Counted from the stretch's first letter, positions 41,221-50,471 are shown. The stretch: 64,000 bases of DNA from Streptomyces abikoensis (GCF_014648775.1 NZ_BMRT01000003.1:434001-498000); one strand, 5' to 3'. Notes: generated by a model not told the origin, from the letters alone. Program-made: numbers and translations.

Positions 41221-41628
41221 GTGACGGCAGGCGTCGGGAGCTTCGGGAGTCTCGAAGGGTCCCTCGACGGCACGTGCGACCCGTCGGCCGAGGTGCTGGC
41301 CGAGGCGGCCGCCGCCTTCGGTCTGCTCGCCTCCTCCGCCCGGCTGCACCTGGTCTGGGCGCTGGCCCAGGGCGAGAGCGACGTCAGCGGGCTGGCCGAG
41401 CGGGTCGGCGGCGCGCTGCCCGCCATCAGCCAGCACCTGGCGAAGCTGAAGCTCGCCGGCCTGGTGCGCTCCCGGCGCGAGGGCCGCCGGGTCGTCTACC
41501 TGGTGGACGACCCCGACGTGGTGACCATCGTCCGGCTCATGGTCGGCCAGCTCGCCGAGCGCAGGGCCGAGACCGCCGACACCGGGGTGAACGCCGGCGC
41601 CGGACGCCTCCGTGGCCTGGGCGCCTGA
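41221..41628 (+). CDS. ArsR/SmtB family transcriptional regulator
   Basis: 135 residues with a winged helix: EAAAAFGLLASSARLHLVWA, DVSGLAERVGGALPAISQHL, AKLKLAGLVRSRREGRRVVY, LVDDPDVVTIVRLMV. It lacks the ELCVCD-type cysteine pair of classic metal sensors and has only one Cys (GTCDPS), so if it senses metal it uses another site. GTG start with GGGAG seven bases before it. Its 3' end overlaps the start of the P-type ATPase gene by 17 bases, so it probably controls that pump. Confidence 0.88.
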   Translation: MTAGVGSFGSLEGSLDGTCDPSAEVLAEAAAAFGLLASSARLHLVWALAQGESDVSGLAERVGGALPAISQHLAKLKLAGLVRSRREGRRVVYLVDDPDVVTIVRLMVGQLAERRAETADTGVNAGAGRLRGLGA

Positions 41629-44239
41629 GGCCCGTACGGCCCCCGGCCGGGACACGGGCGGCACCTCGCTGGAGGTGCTGCGCGCCCTGGAGAGCGGGCC
41701 CCGAGGGCTGACCGAGGCGGAGGCCGACGCACGCCTCGCGCGCCACGGCGAGAACGTCTTCCCCGGCCGCCGCCCGGCCTCCTGGCCGCGCCGCTTCGCG
41801 CGCAGCCTGCGCGACCCCTTCACCGCCGTCCTGCTCTTCCTCGGCCTGGTCTCCTCGGTCATGGCCTCCTGGGGCACGGCCTGCGTCATCGCCGTCCTGG
41901 TCACGGTCAGCTGCGTGCTGCGGGCGACCGGCGAGCACCGCGCCGACCGCTCGGCGGCCTCCTTGCGCGAACTGGTCGCCACCACCGCCACCGTCCGCCG
42001 CCGGGCCACCGAGTCCGCGCCCCCGGCCACCCGGGAACTGCCCGTCGAACAGCTCGTCCCGGGCGACCTGGTCCTCCTCGGCCCCGGCGACCTCGTCCCC
42101 GCCGACCTGCGCCTGCTGCGCGCCACGGGACTGACCGTCCACGAGGCGGCGCTGACGGGCGAGTCGGCGCCGGCCGACAAGTCCGCCCCCGGCGCCACCA
42201 CCGCGACCGCGCCGGGCCACCTGTGCCTCCAGGGCAGCAGCGTCGTCTCGGGCACCGGCAGCGGCGTCGTCGTCGCCACCGGACGCGACACCGTCCTCTC
42301 CGGCGCCCTCCCGGCCGACGGCCGGGACACGGGCCCCGGACCCGGCCGGCGCGGGCGCCTCCCCCGCCCCTTCGACCGGTCGGTCAACGGCATCGCCTGG
42401 ACCCTCATCCGGTTCATGCTGCTCACCGCGCCCCTCGTCCTCCTCGCCGACGCCCTCGTGCGCGGCCGGGGGCTCGCCACCCTGCCGTTCGCCGTCGCCG
42501 TCGCCGTCGGGCTGACGCCCGAGATGCTGCCCGTGATCGTCACCTCCGCGCTGGCACGCGGCGCCGCGCTGCTCGCCCGCGACGGCGAGGTGATCGTCCG
42601 CCGGCTGCCCGCCCTCCACGACCTGGGCGCGGTCGACGTGCTGTGCGTGGACAAGACCGGCACCCTCACCGAGGACCGGCCCGTCCTCGCCCTCGCCGAG
42701 GACGCCGCCGGCCACGCCGACCAGGACGTCCTGCGCTGGGCCGCCGTCAACGCCCTGTGGACCCTCCACCTGGCCGAGCTGCCCGTGCCCGACGCCCTCG
42801 ACGAGGCCGTCCTCGAAGCGGCGGACGACGACCCCCGGTTCGCCCTCTTCGAGGGCGTCGACGCGCTGCCCTGCGGGCCCGGCCGCCGGCTGTCCACCGC
42901 CGTCGTCCGTCTCCCCGGCGACCCCCGCTTCGCCCTCGCCGGCACCCACACGCTCGTCGTCAAGGGCGCCCCCGAGGACGTCCTGGACCGCTGCGCCCTC
43001 GACCCCGCCGAACGGGCCCGGCTCACCCGCCGCGCGAACGACCTGGCCGCCGAGGGCCTGCGCGTCCTGGCCGTCGCCCGCGCCGAGCGCCCCGCGCGCG
43101 ACCGCCCGTACACCGAGGCCGACGAACGCGACCTGACCTTCACCGGCTTCGTGGGCCTCGCCGACGCCCCCGCGCCCACCGCCGCCGAGGCCCTCGCCGC
43201 CCTCGCCCGGAACGGCGTCACCGTCAAGGTCCTCACCGGCGACCACCCGGGCACCGCCGCCCGGGTCTGCCGCGAACTGGGGCTGGATCCCGGCACCCCC
43301 ATCACCGGCGAGCGCATCGACGAACTCGACGACGCGGAGCTCGCCCGCCTCGCCGCCGGCACCACCGTCTTCGCCCGCTGCGCCCCCGCCCACAAGGCCC
43401 GCGTCGTCCGCGCCCTGCGCGGCGCGGGCCACGCCACGGGCTTCCTCGGCGACGGCGTCAACGACCTGGCCGCCCTCCACGCCGCCGACGTCGGCGTCTG
43501 CCCGCGCGACGGCGTGGACGTGGCCCGGGAGGCGGCCGACGTCGTCCTCGCCTCGAAGGACCTCACCTCCCTCGACCGGGCCATCGTCGCCGGCCGGGGC
43601 GCCACCGCGAACATCTCCGCCTACCTGCGGATCACCCTGTCGTCGAACTTCGGCAACGTGATCGCGATGCTGGTGGCCGGGCTGATGCTGCCGTTCCTGC
43701 CGATGCTGCCGGCGCAGGTGCTCGTCCAGAACCTCTTCTTCGACGCGGCCCAGCTCGCCCTCGCCTTCGACCGCCAGGACGACCGCGCCCACACCCGCCC
43801 GGCGGTGCTGCGCCCCCGCGCCCTGCTCCGCTTCGTGACCGGCTTCGGCCTGCTCAACGCCACGGCCGACCTCGCGACGTTCGCGGTGCTCGCGCTGGCG
43901 GTGCGGTCGCTGGGGGCGGAGGCGGGGCAGGACGCGTTCCACGCGGGCTGGTTCACGGAGAACCTGCTGACGCAGGCGATGGTGATGGCGCTGCTGCGGT
44001 CGGGACGACTGCGGGCGCCGCGGCCCGTGCGGGTGGCTGTCGCGGGGCTGGCGGTGGTGGGACTGCTGCTGCCGCTGTCGCCGCTGGGGGCGATGCTGTC
44101 GATGTCACCGTTGCCGACGCTGTACTACGGGCTGCTCGGGGTGGTGCTGGCGGTGTACGGCGGGGTGCTGTGGCTGGCCCGGTCACGCGCCGACGCGGAA
44201 CGGGGGTTCCAGGGGGCGGAGCCCCCTGGGAAACGGTGA
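41612..44239 (+). CDS. P-type cation ATPase, MgtA-like (P3B)
   Basis: 875 residues. The N-terminal cation-ATPase domain has GLTEAEADARLARHGENVFP. The actuator motif is LTGESAPADKS, helix M4 carries AVAVGLTPEMLPVIVTSALA, the phosphorylated Asp (about residue 347) is in CVDKTGTLTED, and the hinge is FLGDGVNDLAALHAADVGVC. The M4 PEMLP motif and the C-terminal VQNLFFDAAQLALAFDRQDD match magnesium-transporting MgtA/MgtB ATPases. There is no N-terminal heavy-metal domain. GTG start overlapping the ArsR gene. Mg2+ uptake is the likely role; the specificity implied by an ArsR partner remains open. Confidence 0.88.
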   Translation: MAWAPEARTAPGRDTGGTSLEVLRALESGPRGLTEAEADARLARHGENVFPGRRPASWPRRFARSLRDPFTAVLLFLGLVSSVMASWGTACVIAVLVTVSCVLRATGEHRADRSAASLRELVATTATVRRRATESAPPATRELPVEQLVPGDLVLLGPGDLVPADLRLLRATGLTVHEAALTGESAPADKSAPGATTATAPGHLCLQGSSVVSGTGSGVVVATGRDTVLSGALPADGRDTGPGPGRRGRLPRPFDRSVNGIAWTLIRFMLLTAPLVLLADALVRGRGLATLPFAVAVAVGLTPEMLPVIVTSALARGAALLARDGEVIVRRLPALHDLGAVDVLCVDKTGTLTEDRPVLALAEDAAGHADQDVLRWAAVNALWTLHLAELPVPDALDEAVLEAADDDPRFALFEGVDALPCGPGRRLSTAVVRLPGDPRFALAGTHTLVVKGAPEDVLDRCALDPAERARLTRRANDLAAEGLRVLAVARAERPARDRPYTEADERDLTFTGFVGLADAPAPTAAEALAALARNGVTVKVLTGDHPGTAARVCRELGLDPGTPITGERIDELDDAELARLAAGTTVFARCAPAHKARVVRALRGAGHATGFLGDGVNDLAALHAADVGVCPRDGVDVAREAADVVLASKDLTSLDRAIVAGRGATANISAYLRITLSSNFGNVIAMLVAGLMLPFLPMLPAQVLVQNLFFDAAQLALAFDRQDDRAHTRPAVLRPRALLRFVTGFGLLNATADLATFAVLALAVRSLGAEAGQDAFHAGWFTENLLTQAMVMALLRSGRLRAPRPVRVAVAGLAVVGLLLPLSPLGAMLSMSPLPTLYYGLLGVVLAVYGGVLWLARSRADAERGFQGAEPPGKR

Positions 44240-44257
44240 AAGGGCGGGGCTGGGGCG

Positions 44258-45634
44258 TCACCAACCCCCGCCGCCGAAGTCGCCCCCGCCGCCTCCGAAG
44301 TCCCCGCCGCCCCCGCCATCTCCCCAACCGCCGCCCCCGAAGTCGTCGGGGTTGAAGTCGGCGCCGGTGTCGTCCCCGCCCTCCGGACCGGAGTAGTCCG
44401 CACCGGGGGCCGCGTAGGCCGGGCCCGTCATCAGCCCGCCCAGCATCGTCCCCACCAACAGCCCCGGCAGCAGGCCGCCCCCGAAGTAGCCGCCCGCCCA
44501 GGGGCCGTACGCGGGGCCCGCGTTCCAGTAGGGCTGGGGACCGGCCTCGGTCTGGACCTGGCGGGTCATGGGCTCCTGCCCGTCCGCGAGCCGCGCCGCG
44601 TCCGCCGCGCAGGCCGGTACGGTGCGGAGCGCGCCGCCGGGCGGCGCCCACTGGACGTCCTGGACGGACGGCCCGTGGCGCGGGTCGAAGAAGCAGGGCA
44701 GCCGGCGCTCCGGCAGCGGCGCCCCCGCGCGGCGCGCGGCCAGCGTCGCCAGGGCGAAGCGGCCGTTGTCGAGGGTCTCGGTGACCCCTTGGACCTCCTC
44801 CGGCCTCCCCGCCGCCGCCATCCGGGACTTGGCGTCCTCGTACGCGTCCAGCGCCCGCGCGTAGTCCGCGCGCATCTCGTCCGTGACGCCCGCCTCGGAG
44901 GGCGAGAAGTCCAGCCGGTCGAGCTCCTCGCCGAACGCGGTGATGTCCTCGTCGACGACCACGCGCAGCTTGTCCAGCTCGGCGCGCTCGCGCTCCTCGC
45001 GCCTGCGCTTGTTGCGCCGGTAGAGGGCGTACGCCCCGGCGCCGCCCGCGACGACGACCGCGCCGCCGGTGATCAGGCCCGTGGCGCCGATGCCCTTGGT
45101 GCCGCCGCCCCAGGAGCCGGGGGCGTGGCCCCTGGCCGTCCGGTCGGCCTGGTCGACGAAGGCGTTCAGCTGCGTCTTGGCGTCGCCGCCGGACCGCTGG
45201 ACCGACCCGACGAGGTTGCTCACGGCGTTGCGGGAGACCACCGAGCGGTCGGCGGCCGCGTTGAACTTGTCGCCGAGGTGGACGGCGTAGACGCCCGCGA
45301 TCCCTACCTTGGTGCGCAGGTCGCGCAGCACCGTGCTCTGCGGGAACTCGGGGGCGTTGGGCAGCACGGCGACGAAGACCGGCTTGTCCGCGTCCTTGAT
45401 CTTCTTCGCCAGGGCTTCGGCGTCGGCGGCGGGCAGTTGTGCCGCGGCCCTGGGGTCGACGTAGACGGGGCCCTTGCGCAGCGCCTGGGCCGCGGCGTCC
45501 AGGCCGGTGTCGGCGGCGTGCGCGGCGGGGGCGTACAGCAGCGCGCCGGCGCAGGTCAGCAAGGCTGCGATCAAGGGGACGAGCCAGGTCCGGAACGGCC
45601 TGGCGGGCACCCGGGGGACAGCGACGGCGGACAT
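44258..45634 (-). CDS. Putative membrane protein with Gly-rich C-terminus (TPM-like envelope protein)
   Basis: 458 residues. A signal peptide (WLVPLIAALLTCAGALLYAP then AAHA) is followed by an extracellular domain (GLDAAAQALRKGPVYVDPRA, PVFVAVLPNAPEFPQSTVL), one membrane helix near residues 185-205 (ATGLITGGAVVVAGGAGAYA), and a charged cytoplasmic region with a coiled-coil-like stretch. The C-terminus (410-458) is Gly/Asp-rich: GGGGWGDGGGGGDFGGGGGD. The layout resembles TPM/YgcG-like and other Streptomyces envelope proteins. I moved the start to the ATG at 45634, seven bases after GAGGAG. Function unknown. Confidence 0.78.
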   Translation of the reverse strand: MSAVAVPRVPARPFRTWLVPLIAALLTCAGALLYAPAAHAADTGLDAAAQALRKGPVYVDPRAAAQLPAADAEALAKKIKDADKPVFVAVLPNAPEFPQSTVLRDLRTKVGIAGVYAVHLGDKFNAAADRSVVSRNAVSNLVGSVQRSGGDAKTQLNAFVDQADRTARGHAPGSWGGGTKGIGATGLITGGAVVVAGGAGAYALYRRNKRRREERERAELDKLRVVVDEDITAFGEELDRLDFSPSEAGVTDEMRADYARALDAYEDAKSRMAAAGRPEEVQGVTETLDNGRFALATLAARRAGAPLPERRLPCFFDPRHGPSVQDVQWAPPGGALRTVPACAADAARLADGQEPMTRQVQTEAGPQPYWNAGPAYGPWAGGYFGGGLLPGLLVGTMLGGLMTGPAYAAPGADYSGPEGGDDTGADFNPDDFGGGGWGDGGGGGDFGGGGGDFGGGGW

Positions 45635-45751
45635 GGCATGGCTCCTCGGCGTCTTCACGGTCTACTGTGCACCTAACACCAAAACGGATCAATCAGGCAT
45701 ATCGTTTCCCCTGTGTCTCGGACGTCTCGTCCCAGCTCGCCTCAGCTCGTC

Positions 45752-47227
45752 TCAGCCGTAGGAGAGGTTGGCACAAGGGTCGTCGTCGGCCGAGCGGGCG
45801 CCGCCGGGGGCCCCGGACGGCGAGGAGGAAGGCGACGAGGGGGATGAGGAGGGCGCGGGCGCGGCCGAAGGCGCCTCCGCGTAGTCCCGCCCGAGCGTGA
45901 TCACGACACCGCTGATGTCGGCGCCGCGCACGAACGCCCCGGGGAAGAGCCGGGCGACGGTCCGCGCGTCGCCCGCCGCGCCCGGCCCGAACTCGATCAC
46001 CGTGCCCGTCGCGTCCTGCGAACCGGCCGTGGAGGTGTCCGTGACCTCGAAGCCGCTGCTCTTGAGGGAGGCGGCGGCGCGGGCGGCGAGCCCGTCGACG
46101 GTGGTGCCGTTGCGGACGGAGACCTTCACCCCGGCACCGGAGACGGACTCCGAGGACGAGGGGCCGCCCCCGGCCCCCTTCCGGCCCGCGCCCTTGCCGC
46201 CCGCGTCCTTGCCGTCGATCGTCCGGTCCGCCCGGATCGAGGCCCACAGGGCGTCCGCGTCGGGCTGGACGACCGCCACGCGGTTGCCGTCGTAGCGCCA
46301 GGGCAAGGTCATGAACTTCATGTCGTGGAGGTCGATGTTCTTCAGCGACATCGCGAACGACAGCATCTTGTCGGCCGAGCCCAGCCCCGGGTCCACGGTC
46401 ATCGACTTGGTGGCCGCGTCGGCGAGCGGGAGCAGGGTGCCGGGCTTGAAGCCCTGGGAGCGGACCTTCTTGATCATCGAGGAGAGGAAGGCCTGCTGCC
46501 GCTGGATGCGCCCTATGTCGGAGCCGTCGCCGATGCCGTGCCGCACCCGTACGTAGTCCAGCGCCTTCTGGCCGGAGACGGTCTGCCGGCCCTGATGGAA
46601 GAGGAGTTCGCCGCGCGAGCCGAGGTTGGGGTTGAGGTCGCCCCGGTAGACGTCCTTGGGGACGCACACGTCGACGCCGCCCACGGCGGACGTCATCGCG
46701 GAGAAGCCCGCGAAGTCGACGACGATCGTGTGGTCGACGCGCAGCCCGGTGAGGCGCTCGACGGTGTTCTGGGTGCAGGCGGGGTTGCCCTTGGCCGAGC
46801 CGCCCACGGTGAAGGCGGAGTTGAACATCACGTGCCGCTGCTCGGCCGTCCAACTGCCGTCGGGGAGCAGGCAGGGCGGGATGTCCACGAGGGTGTCCCG
46901 GGGGATGGAGACGGCCACGGCGTGCTCGCCGTCGCCGTAGACGTGCAGCAGGAAGGCGGTGTCCGAGCGACCGACGTCGCCCTCGCCGCCGCCCAGCTCG
47001 GCATTGCCGCCGGCCCGTGAATCCGAGCCGATCACCAGGACGTTCCGGCCGGACGCCCCCGCGCCGGGGCGGTTCTTGGACAGGCCGTCGGCGTCGAACG
47101 TGCTGATGTTGCCGTCGATCCGCAGGTACACCCATCCGGCGCCGGCGACGAGCAGCAGGAGGAACGACACCGCGGCCACGGTGACGACCCGCATCCGATG
47201 CCTCGGCCTGCCTCGCGCGCCCGTCAT
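45752..47227 (-). CDS. LytR-CpsA-Psr (LCP) family cell-wall glycopolymer ligase
   Basis: 491 residues. A short Arg-rich cytoplasmic tail and one membrane helix (VVTVAAVSFLLLLVAGAGWV) precede the LCP domain: NVLVIGSDSRAGGNAE, VAVSIPRDTLVDIPPC, YVRVRHGIGDGSDIGRIQRQ. A LytR_C domain (VKVSVRNGTTVDGLAARAAA) follows near 390-460, then a Ser/Pro tail. LCP enzymes transfer polyprenyl-linked wall polymers such as teichoic acid to peptidoglycan on the outer face of the membrane. Start at the ATG at 47227 with GAGGG upstream. Confidence 0.92.
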   Translation of the reverse strand: MTGARGRPRHRMRVVTVAAVSFLLLLVAGAGWVYLRIDGNISTFDADGLSKNRPGAGASGRNVLVIGSDSRAGGNAELGGGEGDVGRSDTAFLLHVYGDGEHAVAVSIPRDTLVDIPPCLLPDGSWTAEQRHVMFNSAFTVGGSAKGNPACTQNTVERLTGLRVDHTIVVDFAGFSAMTSAVGGVDVCVPKDVYRGDLNPNLGSRGELLFHQGRQTVSGQKALDYVRVRHGIGDGSDIGRIQRQQAFLSSMIKKVRSQGFKPGTLLPLADAATKSMTVDPGLGSADKMLSFAMSLKNIDLHDMKFMTLPWRYDGNRVAVVQPDADALWASIRADRTIDGKDAGGKGAGRKGAGGGPSSSESVSGAGVKVSVRNGTTVDGLAARAAASLKSSGFEVTDTSTAGSQDATGTVIEFGPGAAGDARTVARLFPGAFVRGADISGVVITLGRDYAEAPSAAPAPSSSPSSPSSSPSGAPGGARSADDDPCANLSYG

Positions 47228-47395
47228 GTCCGTACCCTCATCGCTCCCCCGGTTCGTGCCGTTCTGCCCGGTAGGACGGGCTGTCACGAACTTTGGTTGT
47301 CCAGTTGCGCAATCTAGCAAGTATTGTGTGGACAGCCATCAGGTCGGAACGTCACAAGAGCCGGTAGAGATCGGTAGAGAGGCGGTGGAGCCGTC

Positions 47396-47602
47396 ATGCT
47401 GCGGAACGCACTGGAGCCCTGGCATCTCCTCGTGGTCGTGCTCGTCATGGTCGTCCTGTTCGGGTCGAAGAAACTGCCCGACACGGCACGGGCCCTCGGT
47501 AAATCCATGCGCATTCTCAAGAGCGAGACGAAGGCGATGAAGGACGACGCCGCCGGAGCGCCCGCCCCCGCCTCCACCACCGCTCCCGACAGCGCCCGGT
47601 GA
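47396..47602 (+). CDS. tatA: Twin-arginine translocase TatA/E family subunit
   Basis: 68 residues. One N-terminal helix ([20 protein letters not shown]) is followed by the TatA hinge [20 protein letters not shown] and an amphipathic helix, then a Pro/Ala tail. TatA forms the protein-conducting part of the Tat pathway. It stands alone without tatB or tatC, so it is probably an extra copy. It is just upstream of an alkaline phosphatase gene with a twin-Arg signal; the first PHO-box unit overlaps its stop codon. Confidence 0.9.
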   Translation: MLRNALEPWHLLVVVLVMVVLFGSKKLPDTARALGKSMRILKSETKAMKDDAAGAPAPASTTAPDSAR

Positions 47603-47641
47603 CCTCCAGGTCACCTGTACGACCCCCGCGGTACACCCGCC
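47598..47641 (+). promoter_or_regulatory. PHO box (four 11-bp direct repeat units) upstream of alkaline phosphatase
   Basis: Four contiguous 11-base units: GGTGACCTCCA (47598), GGTCACCTGTA (47609), CGACCCCCGCG (47620) and GTACACCCGCC (47631). Units 1, 2 and 4 match the Streptomyces PhoP consensus GTTCACC-type repeat; unit 3 is degenerate. The box lies 57 bases before the phosphatase ATG, so PhoP control under phosphate limitation is likely. Confidence 0.78.
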
Positions 47642-47698
47642 CCTGGTGTCCTTCGTGCGTCCGAGCACCCCGCCCGGACCTCCAGGAAGGAATATCCC

Positions 47699-49054
47699 AT
47701 GGGTTCTCGTCCGTACCGACGCCGTCTCGCGTGGGGCGCCGCCGCGCTGCTCGTCGCCGGGATCGCGGTGCCCGCCGCGGCCTCGGCGGCCGAGCACCAC
47801 GGCCCGTCGGACGTCGCGGGCCGCACCCCGAAGAACGCCAAGAACGTCATCCTGCTGATCGGTGACGGCATGGGCGACTCGGAGATCACCCTGGCCCGCG
47901 ACTACACCGTGGGGGCGGGCGGCCGGCTCAACATGGACAAGTTCCCGATGACGGGCGCCTACACGACGTACTCCGTCGACAAGGACGGCAAGCCCGACTA
48001 CGTCACCGACTCCGCCGCCAGCGGCACCGGCTGGGCGACCGGCCGCAAGACGGTCAACGGCCGGATATCCAAGACGCCCGGCACCGACAAGCCGATGACC
48101 ACCATCCTGGAGCTGGCCCAGCGGAACGGCCTGGCCACCGGCAGCGTCACCACCGCCGAGCTGACCGACGCCACCCCGGCCGTCCTCGCCTCGCACGCCA
48201 CCGACCGCAGCTGCCAGGGCCCGGCCGACATGAAGGCATGCCCGAACGACACGATCGCCAAGGGCGGCCCGGGCTCGATCGCCGAGCAGAGCGTCAACCA
48301 CAAGGTCGACGTCCTCCTGGGCGGCGGCAGGAACCGCTTCGACCAGAAGATCACCGAGGGCCGCTACCAGGGTCTGACCGTCACCCAGCAGGCCGAGAAG
48401 CTGGGCTACCAGATCGTGACCGACACCAAGGGCCTCTCGTCGGCAAAGGCCGGCAAGCCGGTGCTGGGCCTCTTCGCCCCCGGCAACGTCCCCGTCGAGT
48501 GGACCGGCAAGAACGCCGCCGTCGGCGGCACCGCCGCCCAGCGCTGTGTGACGAGCAACCCCGAGCGCAAGGCCGGCACCCCGGACCTGGAGAGCCAGAC
48601 CCGCAAGGCGCTGGAGCTGCTGAACACCGGCAAGGGCAAGAAGAACGGCTTCTTCCTCCAGGTCGAGGGCGCCTCCATCGACAAGCGCGACCACGCCGCC
48701 GACCCCTGCGGCCAGATCGGCGAGACCGCCGCCTTCGACCGCGCGGTCAAGGCCGCCCGCGAGTACGCCGCCAAGCACCCCGACACCCTGGTCGTCACCA
48801 CCGCCGACCACGGCCACAGCAGCCAGATCGTGCCGCTGGAGGCCAACCCGCCCGGCCTGTCCTCGACCCTGGTCACCAACGAGGGCCAGCAGCTGAAGGT
48901 GAACTACTCCACCAACACGCCGGGCCAGTCCCAGGAGCACACCGGCACCGAGGTCCGGATCGCCGCCCAGGGCCCGCAGTCCCAGCGCGTCCTCGGCGTC
49001 ACCGACCAGACCGAGCTGTTCACGACGATCCGCACGGCGCTGTCGCTGCGCTGA
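47699..49054 (+). CDS. Secreted alkaline phosphatase (PhoA family)
   Basis: 451 residues. The signal peptide has consecutive arginines (PYRRRLAWGAAALLVAGIAV), compatible with Tat export. The mature enzyme has the first metal motif LLIGDGMGDSEITLAR, the nucleophile Ser in VTDSAASGTGWATG, QVEGASIDKRDHAADPCGQI and the DHGH metal motif in VVTTADHGHSSQIVPLEA. It hydrolyses phosphomonoesters outside the cell to recover phosphate. AGGAAGGA precedes the ATG. A PHO box upstream indicates phosphate-starvation control, and a hairpin follows the stop. Confidence 0.94.
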   Translation: MGSRPYRRRLAWGAAALLVAGIAVPAAASAAEHHGPSDVAGRTPKNAKNVILLIGDGMGDSEITLARDYTVGAGGRLNMDKFPMTGAYTTYSVDKDGKPDYVTDSAASGTGWATGRKTVNGRISKTPGTDKPMTTILELAQRNGLATGSVTTAELTDATPAVLASHATDRSCQGPADMKACPNDTIAKGGPGSIAEQSVNHKVDVLLGGGRNRFDQKITEGRYQGLTVTQQAEKLGYQIVTDTKGLSSAKAGKPVLGLFAPGNVPVEWTGKNAAVGGTAAQRCVTSNPERKAGTPDLESQTRKALELLNTGKGKKNGFFLQVEGASIDKRDHAADPCGQIGETAAFDRAVKAAREYAAKHPDTLVVTTADHGHSSQIVPLEANPPGLSSTLVTNEGQQLKVNYSTNTPGQSQEHTGTEVRIAAQGPQSQRVLGVTDQTELFTTIRTALSLR

Positions 49055-49083
49055 CCCACCGTTGGGTGACCGACCCGTAGGGT

Positions 49084-49115
49084 CAGGGCCCGGCCGCCCC
49101 GGCGGCCGGGCCCTG
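49084..49115. terminator. Terminator after alkaline phosphatase gene
   Basis: CAGGGCCCGGCCG and CGGCCGGGCCCTG form a perfect 13-bp stem with a six-base loop, 29 bases beyond the phosphatase stop. Confidence 0.8.
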
Positions 49116-49226
49116 TGCGTTTCTCACCACTTACCCGCCGGAACATTGGCGGATCGCGTACCCCTCCGCCGCCGTGCGGCGTTGAAACTGGGAGATCCCG
49201 ATTCCGCGCCCGCAGGAGGAACGCCG

Positions 49227-50165
49227 ATGACCGGGTCCCGTGTACTGGCCCTCGGCCACTACCAGCCGGCCAGGGTGCTCACCAACGACGAGCTGGCCGC
49301 CATGGTCGACACCAGCGACGAGTGGATCCGCACCCGCGTCGGCATCCGCACCCGCCGGGTCGCCGAGCCCACCGAGACGGTCGCCGACATGGCCGTCCAG
49401 GCCGCCGCCAAGGCCCTGGCCAACAGTGGGCTGACCCCCGCCGACATCGACCTCGTCCTCGTCGCGACCTGCACCGCCGTCGACCGCAGCCCCAACACGG
49501 CCGCCCGCGTCGCCGCCGCGCTGGGCCTGCCCTCCCCGGCCGTCATGGACATCAACGTCGTCTGCGCCGGCTTCACCCACGCCCTCGCCACCGCCGACCA
49601 CGCCATCCGCGCCGGGTCGGCGACGAACGCGCTGGTCGTCGGCGTGGAGAAGTTCACGGACGTCGCGGACTGGACCGACCGCACCACCTGCGTCCTGGTC
49701 GGCGACGGCGCCGGCGCGGCCGTGGTCACGGCCTCGGCCGAGCCGGAGATCGGCCCGGTCGTCTGGGGCTCGGTGCCGGAGATGGGCCACGCCGTACGGA
49801 TCGAGGGCACGCCGTCGCGCTTCGCGCAGGAGGGCCAGAGCGTCTACCGCTGGGCCACGACGCAGCTGCCGCCGATCGCCCGCACGGTCTGCGAGCGGGC
49901 CGGAGTCGCCCCGGAGGAGCTGGCGGCGGTCGTCCTCCACCAGGCGAACCTGCGCATCATCGAGCCGGTGGCCCGGAAGCTGGGCGCGGTGGACGCGATC
50001 GTCGCCAGCGACGTCACCGAGTCCGGCAACACGTCGGCGGCGAGCATCCCGCTGGCGCTGTCGAAGCTCGTGGCCTCCGGCCGGGTGGCGCCGGGCGCGC
50101 CGATCCTGCTGTTCGGCTTCGGCGGCAACCTGTCGTACGCGGGTCAGGTCATCCGCTGCCCGTAG
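49227..50165 (+). CDS. 3-oxoacyl-ACP synthase III (FabH-like)
   Basis: 312 residues with the full KASIII triad: Cys113 in DINVVCAGFTHALA, His238 in VVLHQANLRIIEPVA and Asn268 in SGNTSAASIPLAL. The N-terminus has DEWIRTRVGIRTRRVAEPTE. KASIII enzymes condense an acyl-CoA starter with malonyl-ACP. It stands alone, without fabD or acpP, about 10 kb from the polyketide cluster, so it is an extra FabH paralogue of unknown substrate. The ATG at 49227 has AGGAGG seven bases upstream. Confidence 0.9.
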   Translation: MTGSRVLALGHYQPARVLTNDELAAMVDTSDEWIRTRVGIRTRRVAEPTETVADMAVQAAAKALANSGLTPADIDLVLVATCTAVDRSPNTAARVAAALGLPSPAVMDINVVCAGFTHALATADHAIRAGSATNALVVGVEKFTDVADWTDRTTCVLVGDGAGAAVVTASAEPEIGPVVWGSVPEMGHAVRIEGTPSRFAQEGQSVYRWATTQLPPIARTVCERAGVAPEELAAVVLHQANLRIIEPVARKLGAVDAIVASDVTESGNTSAASIPLALSKLVASGRVAPGAPILLFGFGGNLSYAGQVIRCP

Positions 50166-50180
50166 GAGGGGTACGGGCTC

Positions 50181-50405
50181 TCAGGGCTGCTCACGCAGGT
50201 AGAGCGCCCCGCAGGAGTGGCACATCGGCACGTCCGGGCGGCCCCAGTCGTCCGTCGACCGCGCGGCGGCGGCGCCCTCCAGCTCCCGTCCGCACATCGC
50301 GGTCGTCGCGCCGTCCTCCCGGACCACGTGCCAGATCTTGATCTCGGCCCGGGGGTCGGCGGCGGCCCTGCCGTCGATGTACTCAGCGCGCAGCTCATGC
50401 TCCAT
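50181..50405 (-). CDS. Small conserved hypothetical protein with two CxxC-like motifs
   Basis: 74 residues. It contains EIKIWHVVREDG, AMCGRELEG and PMCHSCGALYLREQ. The Cys and His residues could bind one zinc ion as a small zinc ribbon. No signal peptide. It is convergent with the KASIII gene (15-base gap). Function unknown. Confidence 0.65.
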   Translation of the reverse strand: MEHELRAEYIDGRAAADPRAEIKIWHVVREDGATTAMCGRELEGAAAARSTDDWGRPDVPMCHSCGALYLREQP

Positions 50406-50471
50406 GGCACCCACGATGCCCGGCGAGGCGCCGCCCCGCGAGTCAGCCCCATCCCCCGGGGGCACCCCGCG

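Noticed and set aside
49227..50165. KASIII gene as a starter-unit enzyme for the polyketide
   Set aside because: It is about 10 kb beyond the cluster with unrelated genes between, and tetracenomycin-type synthases start from acetate made by KS-beta.
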